Shown in pieces: positions 45,701-56,194 of a stretch of 64,000 bases of DNA (its first letter is position 1; every line of letters begins with the position of its first letter). The translations under genes were made by a program, and so were the position numbers. The notes under the pieces are model-generated. The model did not search any database and was not told the DNA's origin. It saw only the letters and a program-made list of their open reading frames with translations. The stretch lies in contig CP053157.1 of NCBI GenBank assembly GCA_014607495.2, forward strand, positions 4,340,001 to 4,404,000, read 5' to 3'. The stretch is from Carposina sasakii (Eukaryota > Arthropoda > Insecta > Lepidoptera > Carposinidae).

Positions 45701-48700
45701 GAATGTCCTATTTATTTACGCCAGTGTATTTTAATATTTCGATTTTGATTGTGATTCCATCAACTTACCTTTCGGCATAGCCTGTTTAGTCTGCGTATAG
45801 AACATGAGGTACAATCCAGAGAAAGGGGCATCCCTGGCCAATGTGGGGCCCAAGCCGCAGGACAGGCCCCTTAGACCCTCAGCTTTGTATATGGCCTTCA
45901 GGGCCCCACTGAGACTAGGGTACTTGTAAACCCCGGATTCGTATCTGTAAATTAAAATAAATAGGGGTGAGTATTGATAATTATGAATGGGTATGTACCT
46001 GCACTAGGCCATATTGTATTGTATGGAAATTTTTGCTTAAACAGTTAATTAATGGAAGCATGATAATTAACTGCGTATAAAATGGTTTTATAAGGTTATT
46101 GTGTTTCTGAACTCAAAATTTACATATCTCAATACGCAGCTCAAAACATAAATTGACTCTTTGATTAAATAACAGTGGGTGTAACGTCGCCATTTTGTTA
46201 CATTTCCCATTCAAGTAGACAGAATTAGGGAACTTTTTCTACCATCTTCACGCTAAAACGTTAATTACATATAAAGCGTGATTGATTTCGTTAAAATTCC
46301 TTCCTAAATAAATATGTTACTGTACTCGAAACAGCTGAATAAAATGAAGTCAACAAGCGATCTTACGAGACCATCTATATCTACATGTATAATCACAGCC
46401 ACGTTTCGTATAGCGGGGACTGATGTTAATAATCATCAGTGACAATTTGCTAGCTTATTGCCGGACTGAAAACCCGAGTCGACTTTTACGACATACACGG
46501 AACGTGATGCAGCTGATGTATTCTAGTGAAAGCCCTCGTCGAAACCATCTACCTGTTACAAAACAAAATCTTACCTAGTCTTAATAACAGTCATGGGAAT
46601 CATAGCCACGCCGCTCATCGTCCTCGCGACCACGCCCAAACCGATGGCCTCCATCGGGCCCAGATCCTGGCTCCTGGTCTTCCCCAGCTTAGCCTTCAGC
46701 CAGTGGAGGGACGAGAAGTACAGCCCGACACCGGGAACGCAACGGGCGATAGATGGCACCATTCCGCGCCATAGTCCAGCGATTTGCTCCTGACGTACTA
46801 TGCTCGCGAATATTGTTATCATGCCGGGTTGGATTCGGCTGCTGGAAAGGAGATATGATTTTTAAGTACACGAGTGTGACTCGTAGACGTGGCCTCCTTA
46901 AGGAGACCTGGCGGCGGACGATCATTGCAGAGGCGAAGAAAGTAGGGAAGACTGTGGAGACCCTCTGCCCCGTATAGGGGACACAGGAGTATAAGTCAAG
47001 TCATGAATTATATACAATATAATACACAATATAAATACAATGATATACAATAGTATACGTGTAGTGGCTAAAAGGGTCATTGCTACCGGGATTCGAACCC
47101 AGGACCTATAGCGCAACAGGCATGGTAACCAACATCCTAGTAAATAATCTGAAAATTGTCCCCTATTGCATCAATGTTCAGTGACGTATAGAAATCTATT
47201 TTATCATCATTTCTCACCAACAAAAATAAGTAACTGTCTAGTGCTTATAAAAACAATTAGACTTATTATCAGGGCTTATTTGAAAGAACTATACCTATCT
47301 ATTTAATTGTATCAGGCGTCACTATTCAGAAGTTCAAATCGCTATTAAGGGGTCGCCCACCACCGGGCCCTACACCCTCCGCTGACCCTCGGTGCTGACG
47401 GGTGTTGGCGACAAATAAGTCGATTAAAAATTTTAATTGGTTTTCGGATTAGCAGCTATGTATTTATGGTTGCATGCTAGGTGCTTGGATCTGGCTTCTC
47501 GTTGCGATTGTAGTGTCTTGTGTTCGTGATCATGAGTCGGCATATCCGAGGGTCAGCGGAGGGTGTAGGGCCCGGTGGTGGGCGACCCCTCAATAGATAT
47601 ACCTACCTAAGCCAAACATGTGTGTAAAATAGGCCCAGATATGACACGTCTGTCTTATATCTACTTTTATTGCATGAACAGTGTGTCGGTGGAATTCCAG
47701 ATTGGTATTATTTGGGCGTCTCTAAAACAGTGATCATCCAGGTAAGCATGCTCTACCTTTGACTGCCTAAATTGCTTGTTGCCTGTCGTTATTGTACCGC
47801 CTGCGCTTTATAAAGAAATCCGCTCCCAAGCCCGATAAGGACTAATAAGGTACTTACTTGACTGCCGTAGCAACAACATGACTGGGGTTCTGAAGCCTCG
47901 TCTTCACCAAGTCCAAAGGCTGGAAGAGTATGGTACTGAACGTTCCAGAAAAGGAGCCGGCCAAAAACGCCTTGACTACTGGATGATACTGAAATCGAAA
48001 GTAAACGGTTAAGCATGCTCGCTTTGTTTGAGCAATTTAAAGATAGCCTTTGCCCTAATTCTTCGGGGCAAGATAGGAGATGTTACAATATGCTTACATT
48101 CGCCACAATATCCATTGCGATGTACAGTCAAAACCCTTGAATACGATGAGCAGCCGTCAGGTGATGTCTTTTGGGTAAACGCCGAACTTTTTGCAGTCGA
48201 AATGGTACAGCCAAAGCCAAAAATGCGGTTTTGAGAGGGCAAGCTTTAGATATAAACCTAAATCGTATCCGAGTAGTCTGAATAGTAGATAGGGTTGACT
48301 CGGTACATCAGGGTAATGTTCATTTTTTGCAACAATTCCCCCGAATAGTAATGCATGTATGCTGTTGCCAATCGAAATTTTAGATAGAAAAACAACTTCC
48401 GCTGTATAGTTTGGATTAAAGTCTTTTAACACAACACAAATATATCTCAGTAGGGAGATAGGAAATCACTGTAGTTTACGAACTTAGCCATGAGGATTGA
48501 AAACAATAAACAGTAAATAGATTTTAGTGAAGCCGATAACGACAAGACGTGTTCACGGAATGAGTTCAAAATGCGTACTGACGATGGACGTTGGTTGTTG
48601 GCGATAAAAGAGGTAATTTATAGGCGAGTGTTATCTATTGTAGACGACGATCGTGGGTGAGCGAGGTGGAAGGTCAGCCACTTCAACCCCAAGATAGCGC

Positions 48701-51700
48701 GTATCAGTGCGTACTAACTAGGGGGTAATGAGTTGGTATCCACAGAGTGCAACTATTTAGCAAAGTCTTTAGCTGATCCGGGTTCCATTTTTTCTTATGC
48801 ATGTTGTAAGAGTCTACTAAGGAAACCACGTACTTAATTAGCTGATTTTGTGACCTAGACCTTTTACATCTGATACTTTTACCTGTAATTTCTTATTAAC
48901 GTTCTATCTGGTAACCCTCAGCCTTAGATAGTCATCAGTTGATTGTAGGTATGTTAGTAGACTATGTAGGTATGCAAGTTAATTTTAAGTTAAATAAGTT
49001 TTTTAAATGTGTTTATGAAGAGGATTATCATTGTTTCCCTTCCGGATATTAGGTGAAGATAATGACTGAATGAACAAATAAACAAGTTGTGATTAGATTT
49101 TGATAGTAACTAAAAGACTGATAAATAGTATATAGGTAGGTATTCAACATATGTAGTATGTAGGTATATGCAGATAGTTGAACCAAACTATCTGCATATA
49201 CTACCTGAATAGTATGAATTCTACAATTTAAAGATATCAAAATGTAATAAGCAGCTTTACATAGGAACAAGAAATACCTAACCTTTTTGCCTATACTGGG
49301 GCAAATTACATTAAAACAAACAGTAAAAAAACAAAATACCCGACTAACTAAAAAAAGAGTAAAACAAGCACACAATAATATTGATCAATCAAATGTAAAA
49401 ACTAATATGTAATACCGTTTAAACAATACCTATATTAAAATACACTACAATATGTGTTCGTACAAGTTATAAACAGAAACTTATTTTGAATACAAATTAC
49501 TGAATTAATTTATAAATGTTGATGGAAAGCATCGCAGGCGGGGACCAACAGAGGCTTATTTATAGTCATTTCGGTTGTGCACCATTAGAGAATTTTCGTT
49601 GGTGGCGGTCAGGTGGTCCCCGCCTGCGATGCTTTCCAACATAAAATTATATTCAAAATTTGTATTCTAATTTCTGTTTATTTAAGATTACAACACATAT
49701 TGAGATTATTTATTAAACATTGACAATATTTTTAGAATTCAATATTATTGTGTGGCTTGTTTTACTCTTTTTTTAGTGTGCAGTGGGTATTTTGTTTTTT
49801 AATAATAATTCTTTTATTTATACTTTTTAGCGAGCAATGAGCTATTATTTCGACGACATTTGGCTTTAGATTACTGATCATTTACCGCCAATTTGTTTGT
49901 AAGAAGAAAAAGAATAGGTGAGTCATCATATTAGGTAAAAAGAACATTCGTCGTGGGGCCGGTCCAGAATTTTTTATTGAACCCAGAAGTGTTTTAACTT
50001 TTAAGCCTGGCCCTTTGCATAAGTACACAGCCCGATAAGTACCTTGAGTACCGTTAGAATATCCCCCTCCGCACCGCGCCGCGCGCCGCAAGGCCACGCC
50101 CTTCTTTTTGCTTGCTAACGCATAGTTGCTTTGCGTTGACTTTGAATTTTGTTTATATTAGTGATTAAATGAATTTATAAAATTTTTTGTTGTTTAATTT
50201 ACACCCGTGGGACTTTTATGATAAAATGTATCCTTTGACAAGACAAATATACCTCATAATCAAAATCCATCAAGCCGTTTAGGCTACAGGAGGTAAAAGG
50301 AACAGACATACATACATACATACATATGTGTTAAACACAATACCACTCCTTTGCGTCGCGCAGTCGGGTAATTAATGCACTTCTTGTTTAAAGTTTTGTA
50401 CAAATTGTTTAAATTACTCATAATTAGACTCAAACATACAATAAAGATTATTTATTAAACATTGACAATATTGAATTCAACTAGATGGTAGGCGAGCAAT
50501 GAGCCATTCTTCATTTATTTAAGTACATCATATTAGGTAAATGAGAATTTGAAGACTGTACTAAGATAAGAATTTTCTTTGATTTATAAGTTTTTGTTTA
50601 TAAAATTTTCAATACACTTTTCCTTTGACTATTTAATGTATTAATGTAATGTAAATTATGTGCTACCTATAAATAATATACTAATTACTTATATTTATAG
50701 TAAATAAAATTTTTATCAATAGCTGACCATACTAACATGTGCCATGTTAAGAACTTGTATAAGAGGTTACTTGAGGGTAATTAAATACAATAAATGCAAG
50801 CTACCATTATTCATTTCTTTTACGGTCCACTTACACCAAGTCTTTATTCTACAAGAGTTTATGTAGGTAGATGAATAAAAGAGCAGGATGGTTTCTATGT
50901 GTAGATGTGAATTCGCTTTACACTGTTTATAGTAGCATCTTGCTTACACAACAGAAATAATCTTATTTTTCAGAGATCTTGGTAATCTCCATTCTGTTCC
51001 CTTCCAAATAATACAGATTAAATTCTAAAAGTATCTTCAGGGCATATTTTAGGCTCAATTACACTCATGTCATGATCGATGTACCTACAGCCTGCCAAAC
51101 TAGGCATAACTACAAAACATTGTTGTACAATATAAAAGATTAAAAAGGCCATGGCATAGTTCCAACATACATTATATTCTAATTTGTTAGTTCTAAGTCC
51201 AAATTTAGCACAGTCATATCAATAGGTAGGGAGTGAGTAGGGACTATATAAAGATTAATTTCTTGTCTGTCTTTGGATTATTTGATTGTGTACCTAGATA
51301 AGTAAAATGTTCTATTTAAAACTAGACAGGTAAACTAAGTTTAAAAACATACCTCAAAAATGGCTTCCATGATTATATTACAAAAAAAATTTTTTTTTAC
51401 AGAAAGTACTATACTGTACGTTGTATACTAATAATACCAATAGTGAACAATTTTAATACTGAGCAGTTGCTGTATAAGTAACATTATAAAAACATACCTA
51501 CTTTATGATGCTTATAAACTGATGTCACATTAGTGTGCGGTTGCACAGGCTCCTGATAAGCTAGATGTGGAAGTTCGCAGGAGACAAATCGAGCGATAAG
51601 GTCACCGGGGACATTCTTATCAAGAGACAAACAACGCCACAGGGGGCCGTACTTACTTCATTATCATTCGGTTGTAGGTCAACAGGCGCTGTTGTATCGA

Positions 51701-51791
51701 TGGCCCATCCATTCGAACATGTTTCCAGTGTACTCGGCATAACTTTTGTTGACAATAATAAGCATTGGCGTGTTTTTCCCTCATGATGCAA
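42613..51791 (-). CDS. SLC25A38: Mitochondrial glycine carrier (SLC25A38/Hem25-type), 6 coding exons
   Basis: Spliced minus-strand CDS of exons 51657-51791, 47858-47988, 46575-46841, 45769-45944, 45038-45207 and 42613-42732. Phases are consistent at every junction; total 999 nt, 332 aa (human protein about 304). The family imports glycine across the inner mitochondrial membrane for the first step of haem synthesis. All three carrier repeats and their signatures are present: PLDLVKTR (exon 2), PMTVIKTR (exon 3) and PADVLKTK (exon 5). Subfamily blocks include [47 protein letters not shown] and [15 protein letters not shown]. The first ATG gives a 45-residue exon 1; Met18 would give 315 aa. It is convergent with CANT1. 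Introns 1, 2 and 5 hold many transposons. Confidence 0.95.
42798..43055. mobile_element. 258-bp long-arm MITE in SLC25A38 intron 5
   Basis: Arms of about 90-100 bp: GAATAAG ends, then AGAGTGCTAATG, TTTCGATGCACCATTAGAC and CCAGTCCTTGACACTTAGAT, mirrored at the right. CTCTATG lies directly outside both ends (7 bp, or 8 bp CCTCTATG if one base is shared with the terminus). Only 65 bp from the acceptor of the last exon. Confidence 0.72.
43175..43863. mobile_element. Nested TIR elements in SLC25A38 intron 5
   Basis: The outer element has ends GGGGGCAATTCTTGAAAATT and (reversed) GGGGCCAATTCTCGAAAATT, with CAG on both sides (3-bp duplication, Harbinger-like). It sits in a repeat X copy (43078-43174 and 43864-43930). 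Inside it, at about 43252-43670, is a TACAGGGTG-ended element with TA flanks. Confidence 0.65.
45038..45207 (-). CDS. SLC25A38: SLC25A38 coding exon 5
   Basis: Encodes [15 protein letters not shown] through AALYVHQ, with the third carrier signature PADVLKTK and the MQLYPEKF segment. The acceptor follows a C-rich tract (CCCCCCAG); the donor is GTTTGTG, phase 0. Confidence 0.93.
45769..45944 (-). CDS. SLC25A38: SLC25A38 coding exon 4
   Basis: Encodes [16 protein letters not shown] through TKQAMPK. This is the matrix loop and fourth helix of repeat 2, with [18 protein letters not shown] matching the subfamily. The acceptor is ATTTACAG and the donor GTAAGTT. It contains no long uninterrupted ORF from an ATG and would be missed by ORF calling. 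Confidence 0.93.
46385..46545 (+). repeat. Dispersed repeat X in SLC25A38 intron 3
   Basis: CAGCCACGTTTCGTATAGCG, GTGACAATTTGCTAGCTTAT and GATGCAGCTGATGTATTC. It ends about 30 bp from the exon 3 donor. Confidence 0.6.
46575..46841 (-). CDS. SLC25A38: SLC25A38 coding exon 3
   Basis: Encodes [12 protein letters not shown] through PMTVIKTR. It includes the invariant [15 protein letters not shown] segment at the end of repeat 1 and the signature of repeat 2. The acceptor is CTTTCCAG and the donor GTAAGAT, leaving AG of the Arg codon. Confidence 0.94.
47040..47140 (-). repeat. tRNA-like SINE fragment in SLC25A38 intron 2
   Basis: On the minus strand, CATGCCTGTTGCGCTATAGG then the B box GGTTCGAATCCCGGTAGC. 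The A-box half is poor; not a functional tRNA. Confidence 0.5.
47342..47596. mobile_element. Foldback MITE, GGGCCC family copy 2
   Basis: Arms of about 50 bp starting CTATTAAGGGGTCGCCCACC and (reversed) CTATTGAGGGGTCGCCCACC, running through ACCGGGCCCTACACCCTCC. GAAGTTCAAAT just outside matches the flank of the copy at 2141-2294. Confidence 0.75.
47858..47988 (-). CDS. SLC25A38: SLC25A38 coding exon 2
   Basis: Encodes [15 protein letters not shown] through [13 protein letters not shown], covering the first transmembrane helix and first carrier signature PLDLVKTR. The acceptor is GATTTCAG and the donor GTAAGTA after two bases of an Asn codon. Overlapping longer frames in this region are shadows. 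Confidence 0.93.
48020..49320. other. SLC25A38 intron 1, proximal part
   Basis: No exon seen. Frames of 60-108 codons on either strand have no family resemblance. A perfect 19-bp hairpin (GTATATGCAGATAGTT and complement) lies at about 49163-49204. Confidence 0.4.
49322..49795. mobile_element. Long-arm foldback element in SLC25A38 intron 1
   Basis: Arms of about 200 bp mirror each other: AGCATCGCAGGCGGGGACCA near the centre, then TTTGTATTC, TTTCTGTTTAT, CAATATTATTGTGTG, TGTTTTACTCTTTTTTTAG and GGGTATTTTGTTTTTT outward. The loop is about 70 bp. The right-arm sequence recurs at 50440-50500. Confidence 0.65.
49850..51560. other. SLC25A38 intron 1, distal part
   Basis: No exon seen. A GC-rich segment at 50030-50110 (CCGCACCGCGCCGCGCGCCG) looks like part of a dispersed repeat. 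An ACAT microsatellite lies at 50307-50326. Confidence 0.4.
51657..51791 (-). CDS. SLC25A38: SLC25A38 first coding exon
   Basis: Encodes 45 poorly conserved N-terminal residues ending [10 protein letters not shown], then a GTAAGT donor. The phase 0 end matches the TATCATCCA start of exon 2. Met1 at 51791 or Met18 are both possible starts. Assignment rests on the frame, the donor and the position; the residues themselves are not conserved in the family. Confidence 0.7.
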
Positions 51792-52659
51792 GGGCTTTCA
51801 TTGCAAATTTGGTTTTAGGTTAGGTACCTACTTATATTGTCTTGTGAATTACTTTACAATCACAATACATACGTCGGTTTAGCAAGTACGTGGACAACGT
51901 AGCTTTACTCTGTTTATTGTGGGTATTCTTGGAAAATTTGCACAAACAAATTGTAAATAAACATTTTCTTTTCATCCTGAACCTGAAAATGACGTTGACA
52001 TTTGACGTACGTAACACTTTGACAGTCAGCTGTTTTTGGCAGCTGTCGAAAAAAAGAAGATAAAGAACTAAAATGACGGTGTGGTTCCGGTTTCACCTTT
52101 TATGGTTGGCGGGATTTTCAAAAAAATCATTTGTTTTAGTCTTGTCACCCATCCTCATAGAACGCACAGAACACATTCTCCCCTCCTACGCAGCAGCAGC
52201 AGCCAAAGCATGTCGTTAGTGAGACCAAAGGCGTAATGGAAGGTCTTTAAGTGAGACATTATGTTACATCTAACTAAACTACTTACTTATACTTAGACAA
52301 AATGTACCTCGCATATAAGAAAGAAGGTAATTGAGGAGGAGAATAGAGACTCGCGTGATCGTTTAAAAATGTGGGCCAACGACCGTGAAATGGAATTTCG
52401 TAAAAACAGAATCAGAAATTATTGTTTATTGTAAACGTGATTTGCAGGTGTAGGAAGATGAAAAAAATATTGTTTAAGGATATTTTACTACTTATAGAAA
52501 TCATCCACAAACTTCGTTTTTGCCATGGTTTTGTAATTGATCTTTTTAAATTTTACCCTGATTACCAGGGACAAAGCGATCCCTACAATAGACCACATAC
52601 CTTGAGTTAATAAACTCATGATAAACATAAACTCAGATGTTAGGTTATAATCAGTACCT

Positions 52660-52760
52660 AAAAAGTAGCTAGCTTATCGCCCGAGAGACTGCCTGAGTAC
52701 CCGAGTACCTACCTAGCCGACTCTTATGACATGCACGAAAGATGTAGCTGATGTATTCTT
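52660..52760 (+). repeat. Dispersed repeat X, 3' half
   Basis: GTAGCTAGCTTATCGCCCG, CTTATGACATGCACGAAAG and GTAGCTGATGTATTC. Confidence 0.55.
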
Positions 52761-52896
52761 GCTTAGATGAATGTCACTGTATTCTTTTGAAGCACAGAAT
52801 TATATAGGTAGTTATTTATTAGGTGCAATAAAATCTCGGTACGAGAATCAGATTACCTATCACTTCGTTGTAAGTAATCCTAGTACCAATACAAAG

Positions 52897-53294
52897 GGTT
52901 TATTCCTGGTCGTCCCCACCCTGTCATCGTCCCCACTGGGGACGAGTGGGAAAAAAAGGTTTTCGTTCGTGCCCAGCAATAACGATTGGGACTTTTTATT
53001 TTATAAGAGATTTTGAACAATGTTTTTGATTGAGGACGAGCGAAACGTTTTTTGCCACTCGCGATCGTTCCCACCCTGTCATCTTCCCCACTGGGGACGA
53101 GTGGAAAAGAAGATTTCGTTCGTGCCCAGCAATGACCATTGGAACTTTTTATTTTATAAGAAATTTTTAACAATGTTTTCGATTGAAAATAATTGTAAAA
53201 GACTGAGGTAATCGTCACCACTGGGGACGAACGAAACGTTTTTCCCACTCGTCCCCAGTGGGGACGACAGGATGGGGACGACCGGGAATAAACC
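52897..53294. mobile_element. 398-bp TIR element with 8-bp duplication ATACAAAG
   Basis: Inverted ends GGTTTATTCCTGGTCGTCCC and GGTTTATTCCCGGTCGTCCC, continuing through CCTGTC and the palindrome CCCACTGGGGACGAGTGGG. ATACAAAG occurs at 52889-52896 and 53295-53302. The interior carries two copies of a 155-bp tandem unit (first bases at 52926 and 53081). ORFs on both strands here are products of the repeats. Confidence 0.82.
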
Positions 53295-53351
53295 ATACAA
53301 AGTAAGTAGGTACCCACTTAGACTTTTCCCACTCATTCTACTATGCTTTTA

Positions 53352-56191
53352 CGGTGTTATTACAAAAGAATCGCGAAGCAATGTCTAAACACCCGTTTTG
53401 TGAGGCAAGGTCTAACGTTTTAAGCATCGTCTAAACAACTTATATAGAAAACACATTTAAGACCCATTCTATTCTGACTGTGGCACTTAAACCTAAACGT
53501 AAAATTTTTCCTATCTGTCCCTTTCTCTCTCAGCCATTTATGCTAAGAACGGAGAAAGATAGGTGTGAAGGTCAGAATTGACAGTATTGATATGACATTT
53601 GGGCCCAGTTGTTTAATCAGTAGTCAAGCTTATTATTGGTAAAAATAGGTCACAGATTCTGACTTATTGTTAAATTTAGATACAATTACCATCTTCACAA
53701 ACTTTCGCGTTTGTAATCAGTAGGATTGGTTGTATTTTACTCTACTCAAATAATATTTCAAACAACGTGTTTCCAATAGAAATTATATTTCTATTGTGTT
53801 TTGAACTGACAAATTGTTGAAATAACTATAGTTAAATCGACTAAACAACCGGGCCAAAAATCATGATGAGAAGGAACATTCGTTCCATTCATTCATTACT
53901 GTTCTTTCCAAGCATACCTACTTTTATGAATATTAAAAAATAGAATTTGATTTAGTATTCTTTCTGTTAATATATGCCAGTAATATTAAGTAATAAGCAT
54001 TTATATTATATCGCTCATGTGTGAAACACCTTTTTTTAACAGATCTTGCTTAGCTGTAAAGTGAAAAACAGAGCGAATTTGTTCCTTTGTCAGCTAATAA
54101 AAAAAAACATATTTGATAATATTCTTTGTTATTGCCATGGAAACAAATATTCATTATTCATATATTTAACTAGTACAAAGCTGCGTTTTAATGAGGCGAC
54201 ATGTCGCAGATTCTTATCGCTCGACATTCACGTATTAGTCGCTGTAAAATTTGAAGGAGATGGTGTTGTTCTGTGTCACCACCACACTACTGCGATTTTC
54301 AGATCACAAAGCGACATACGTTCTGACTGTTCAAAGCCTGTCTTACGTCAGTACACTAAGTAGTCTGTGCTGACGACTGTTGTTAAGAGACACGATGGTC
54401 GCGTGTTTCGACACTCGCAGATCATCGACTAGCGACCAGTTGTGCAACCCGTAAGTAAATCGCCCGATGTCCAGCGACATCGCGCTGGGCACGTTAATTT
54501 CGTGTCGAGCGACAAAGTCGCGGAACAAATGTCCCCTAGTGAAAACGCGACCTCATTACAAAAGAAACGCTAAGCTATATGACACAGTCTAACACGAGTT
54601 TTTCTAGATAATGCCTAACGTTTTAAGCACCGTCTAAAGATCCTCTATTACAAAACATATTTAGGACTACCCCTTGTTAAAATCATGTTTGGAAGCTTAG
54701 ATCAATGATAGGTCTAGGAAGAAATGAAGAAATATTCGTTCATCTGCGTTTCGTTAATTCCTGTATGCAAATCTTTTGTAAATATTAAAGAAATTCTCAA
54801 ACAAAATTTGATTGTGTAATATTTCTCTTAAAGTAATACCAGTAATAATAACATTAATAACTAATAATTATTTAAATTACGTCACATATGTCTGAAACAC
54901 CGTTTTTTAACAGAAACTGATTAACGATGAAGTGAAAAAAGTTCCTTTGTCACCAATGGGGTTTTATTTTGTAATCATTGCTTGTCAGTAGTGGTAGCTA
55001 ATATAACGTATAGCTTTTAAAAATAACATGCTATTTGTCCATAGCGCAATAACAAATGATTTAATTGACTCGTTCCAAGCTAAACGCTATAACGATCACG
55101 CACATGCATAGCGCGTGACGGCCGGCGCCGGACTACCAACAACACAATATGAAATCGCGTCAAATAGAAAATAGCGTATTCGTGACTTGTCATTGGTTAC
55201 CAACAGCTATATGAAATCGCGTCAACTAGAATATAGCGTTTTCACGACTTGTCATTGGCGGGATAAGAGTATAGCGTATTCGTTCAGTCATTCATTCGTG
55301 ACTTGTGATTTGCGCGCAACTCGTAACGTTAAAACGTCACGGAAAAAATAGCGCGCTATTTGCATGAAGCATATCACTATCACGCGTTCCGAGAATATAG
55401 CTTTTTTGAACACCACTACTTGTCAGGTAATAAAAAAACATATTTGAAAATATTTGTCACATACTTAGTTGAGGATACCAGGCATGATTGTAACTAATCT
55501 ATTTGAGGGCAAAATTGTTGTGGGCAGTTGTGGTATAACCGATATGCGTGTGTTAGATATTATGAAACGAGAACATGACGTATAGGTAATAATACCTATA
55601 TATAAGAAGGGTTTCTTAATTGAAAAATGGGTGCAATACCTAGAAATTCATGGGCGGGTTCGTCATACACTCGCAGAGTGACGGTGATACGTAATCTATT
55701 CTATGATATAGTAAAGGTACTAAATTATAGTTCAGATATTGGAAAAACTCTGCAAGATATTGCTACTATAATCCCTCGTTTCCCCTTTTTGTTGTTATGG
55801 AAACCTTTTTGAATAAAGTCAAACAAAATATCAGAAATTTGACGTTAATCAGGCTTAAAACCATCTTAAAACTACTCTTTTTATTTGACTATATTTAAAC
55901 CTAAATTTATTATTTTTGACTATATTAAACCTAAAGTCTATACCTACAGCATCTAACTCTAGCTGAGGCCTAAATACGTTTTTGTAATAGATATTTTTTT
56001 AAACAAGCGTTCAATTGTGTTCCAACTGTTATGTAATAACAAAAGTTAGGTTAAACAGGCTAAGCATTGTCGTGTGTCAGTTTTTAAACAAAGTCTAAAT
56101 GGCATAGGTATGATGGCTAAAAACGTTTTTGTAATAGAGATTTTTTAAATCGCGCGTTCGACAGCCGTCTAATTGTTTTGTAATAACACCG
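53352..56191. mobile_element. 2.84-kb TIR element with TTA duplication
   Basis: Ends CGGTGTTATTACAAAA and TTTTGTAATAACACCG form 16-bp inverted repeats, with TTA directly outside on both sides (Harbinger-like length). Internal units AAACGTTTTTGTAATAGAG and CTAACGTTTTAAGCA recur, suggesting internal duplication. It contains the nested hAT-like element at 54989-55418, a decayed GGGTCGATT-family piece (53465-53580) and a palindromic CpG-rich block (54180-54560). No transposase frame seen. Confidence 0.6.
54989..55418. mobile_element. 430-bp hAT-like MITE with 8-bp duplication CTTGTCAG
   Basis: Starts TAGTGGTAGCTAATATAACG and ends AAAGCT...TTGAACACCACTA, giving TAGTGGT at both termini. CTTGTCAG lies at 54981-54988 and 55419-55426. 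The interior has three copies of a unit with GAAATCGCGTCAA, TATAGCGT and CGTGACTTGTCATTGG. Excision restores the sequence resembling 54090-54120. Confidence 0.83.
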
Positions 56192-56194
56192 TTA

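Noticed and set aside
46526..46977. Plus-strand ORFs opposite SLC25A38 exon 3
   Set aside because: Shadows of the conserved minus-strand exon; the minus strand has splice sites and family identity.
48009..48432. 77-91 residue minus-strand ORFs next to SLC25A38 exon 2
   Set aside because: They lie upstream of the exon 2 acceptor, in the intron. There is no similarity to the carrier, and the phase-matched exon 1 is at 51657.
52880..53317. 145-residue ORF with repeated SSP and KSSFPLVPSG-type segments
   Set aside because: The internal repetition equals the 155-bp tandem unit of the transposon at 52897-53294, and opposite-strand frames are equally open.
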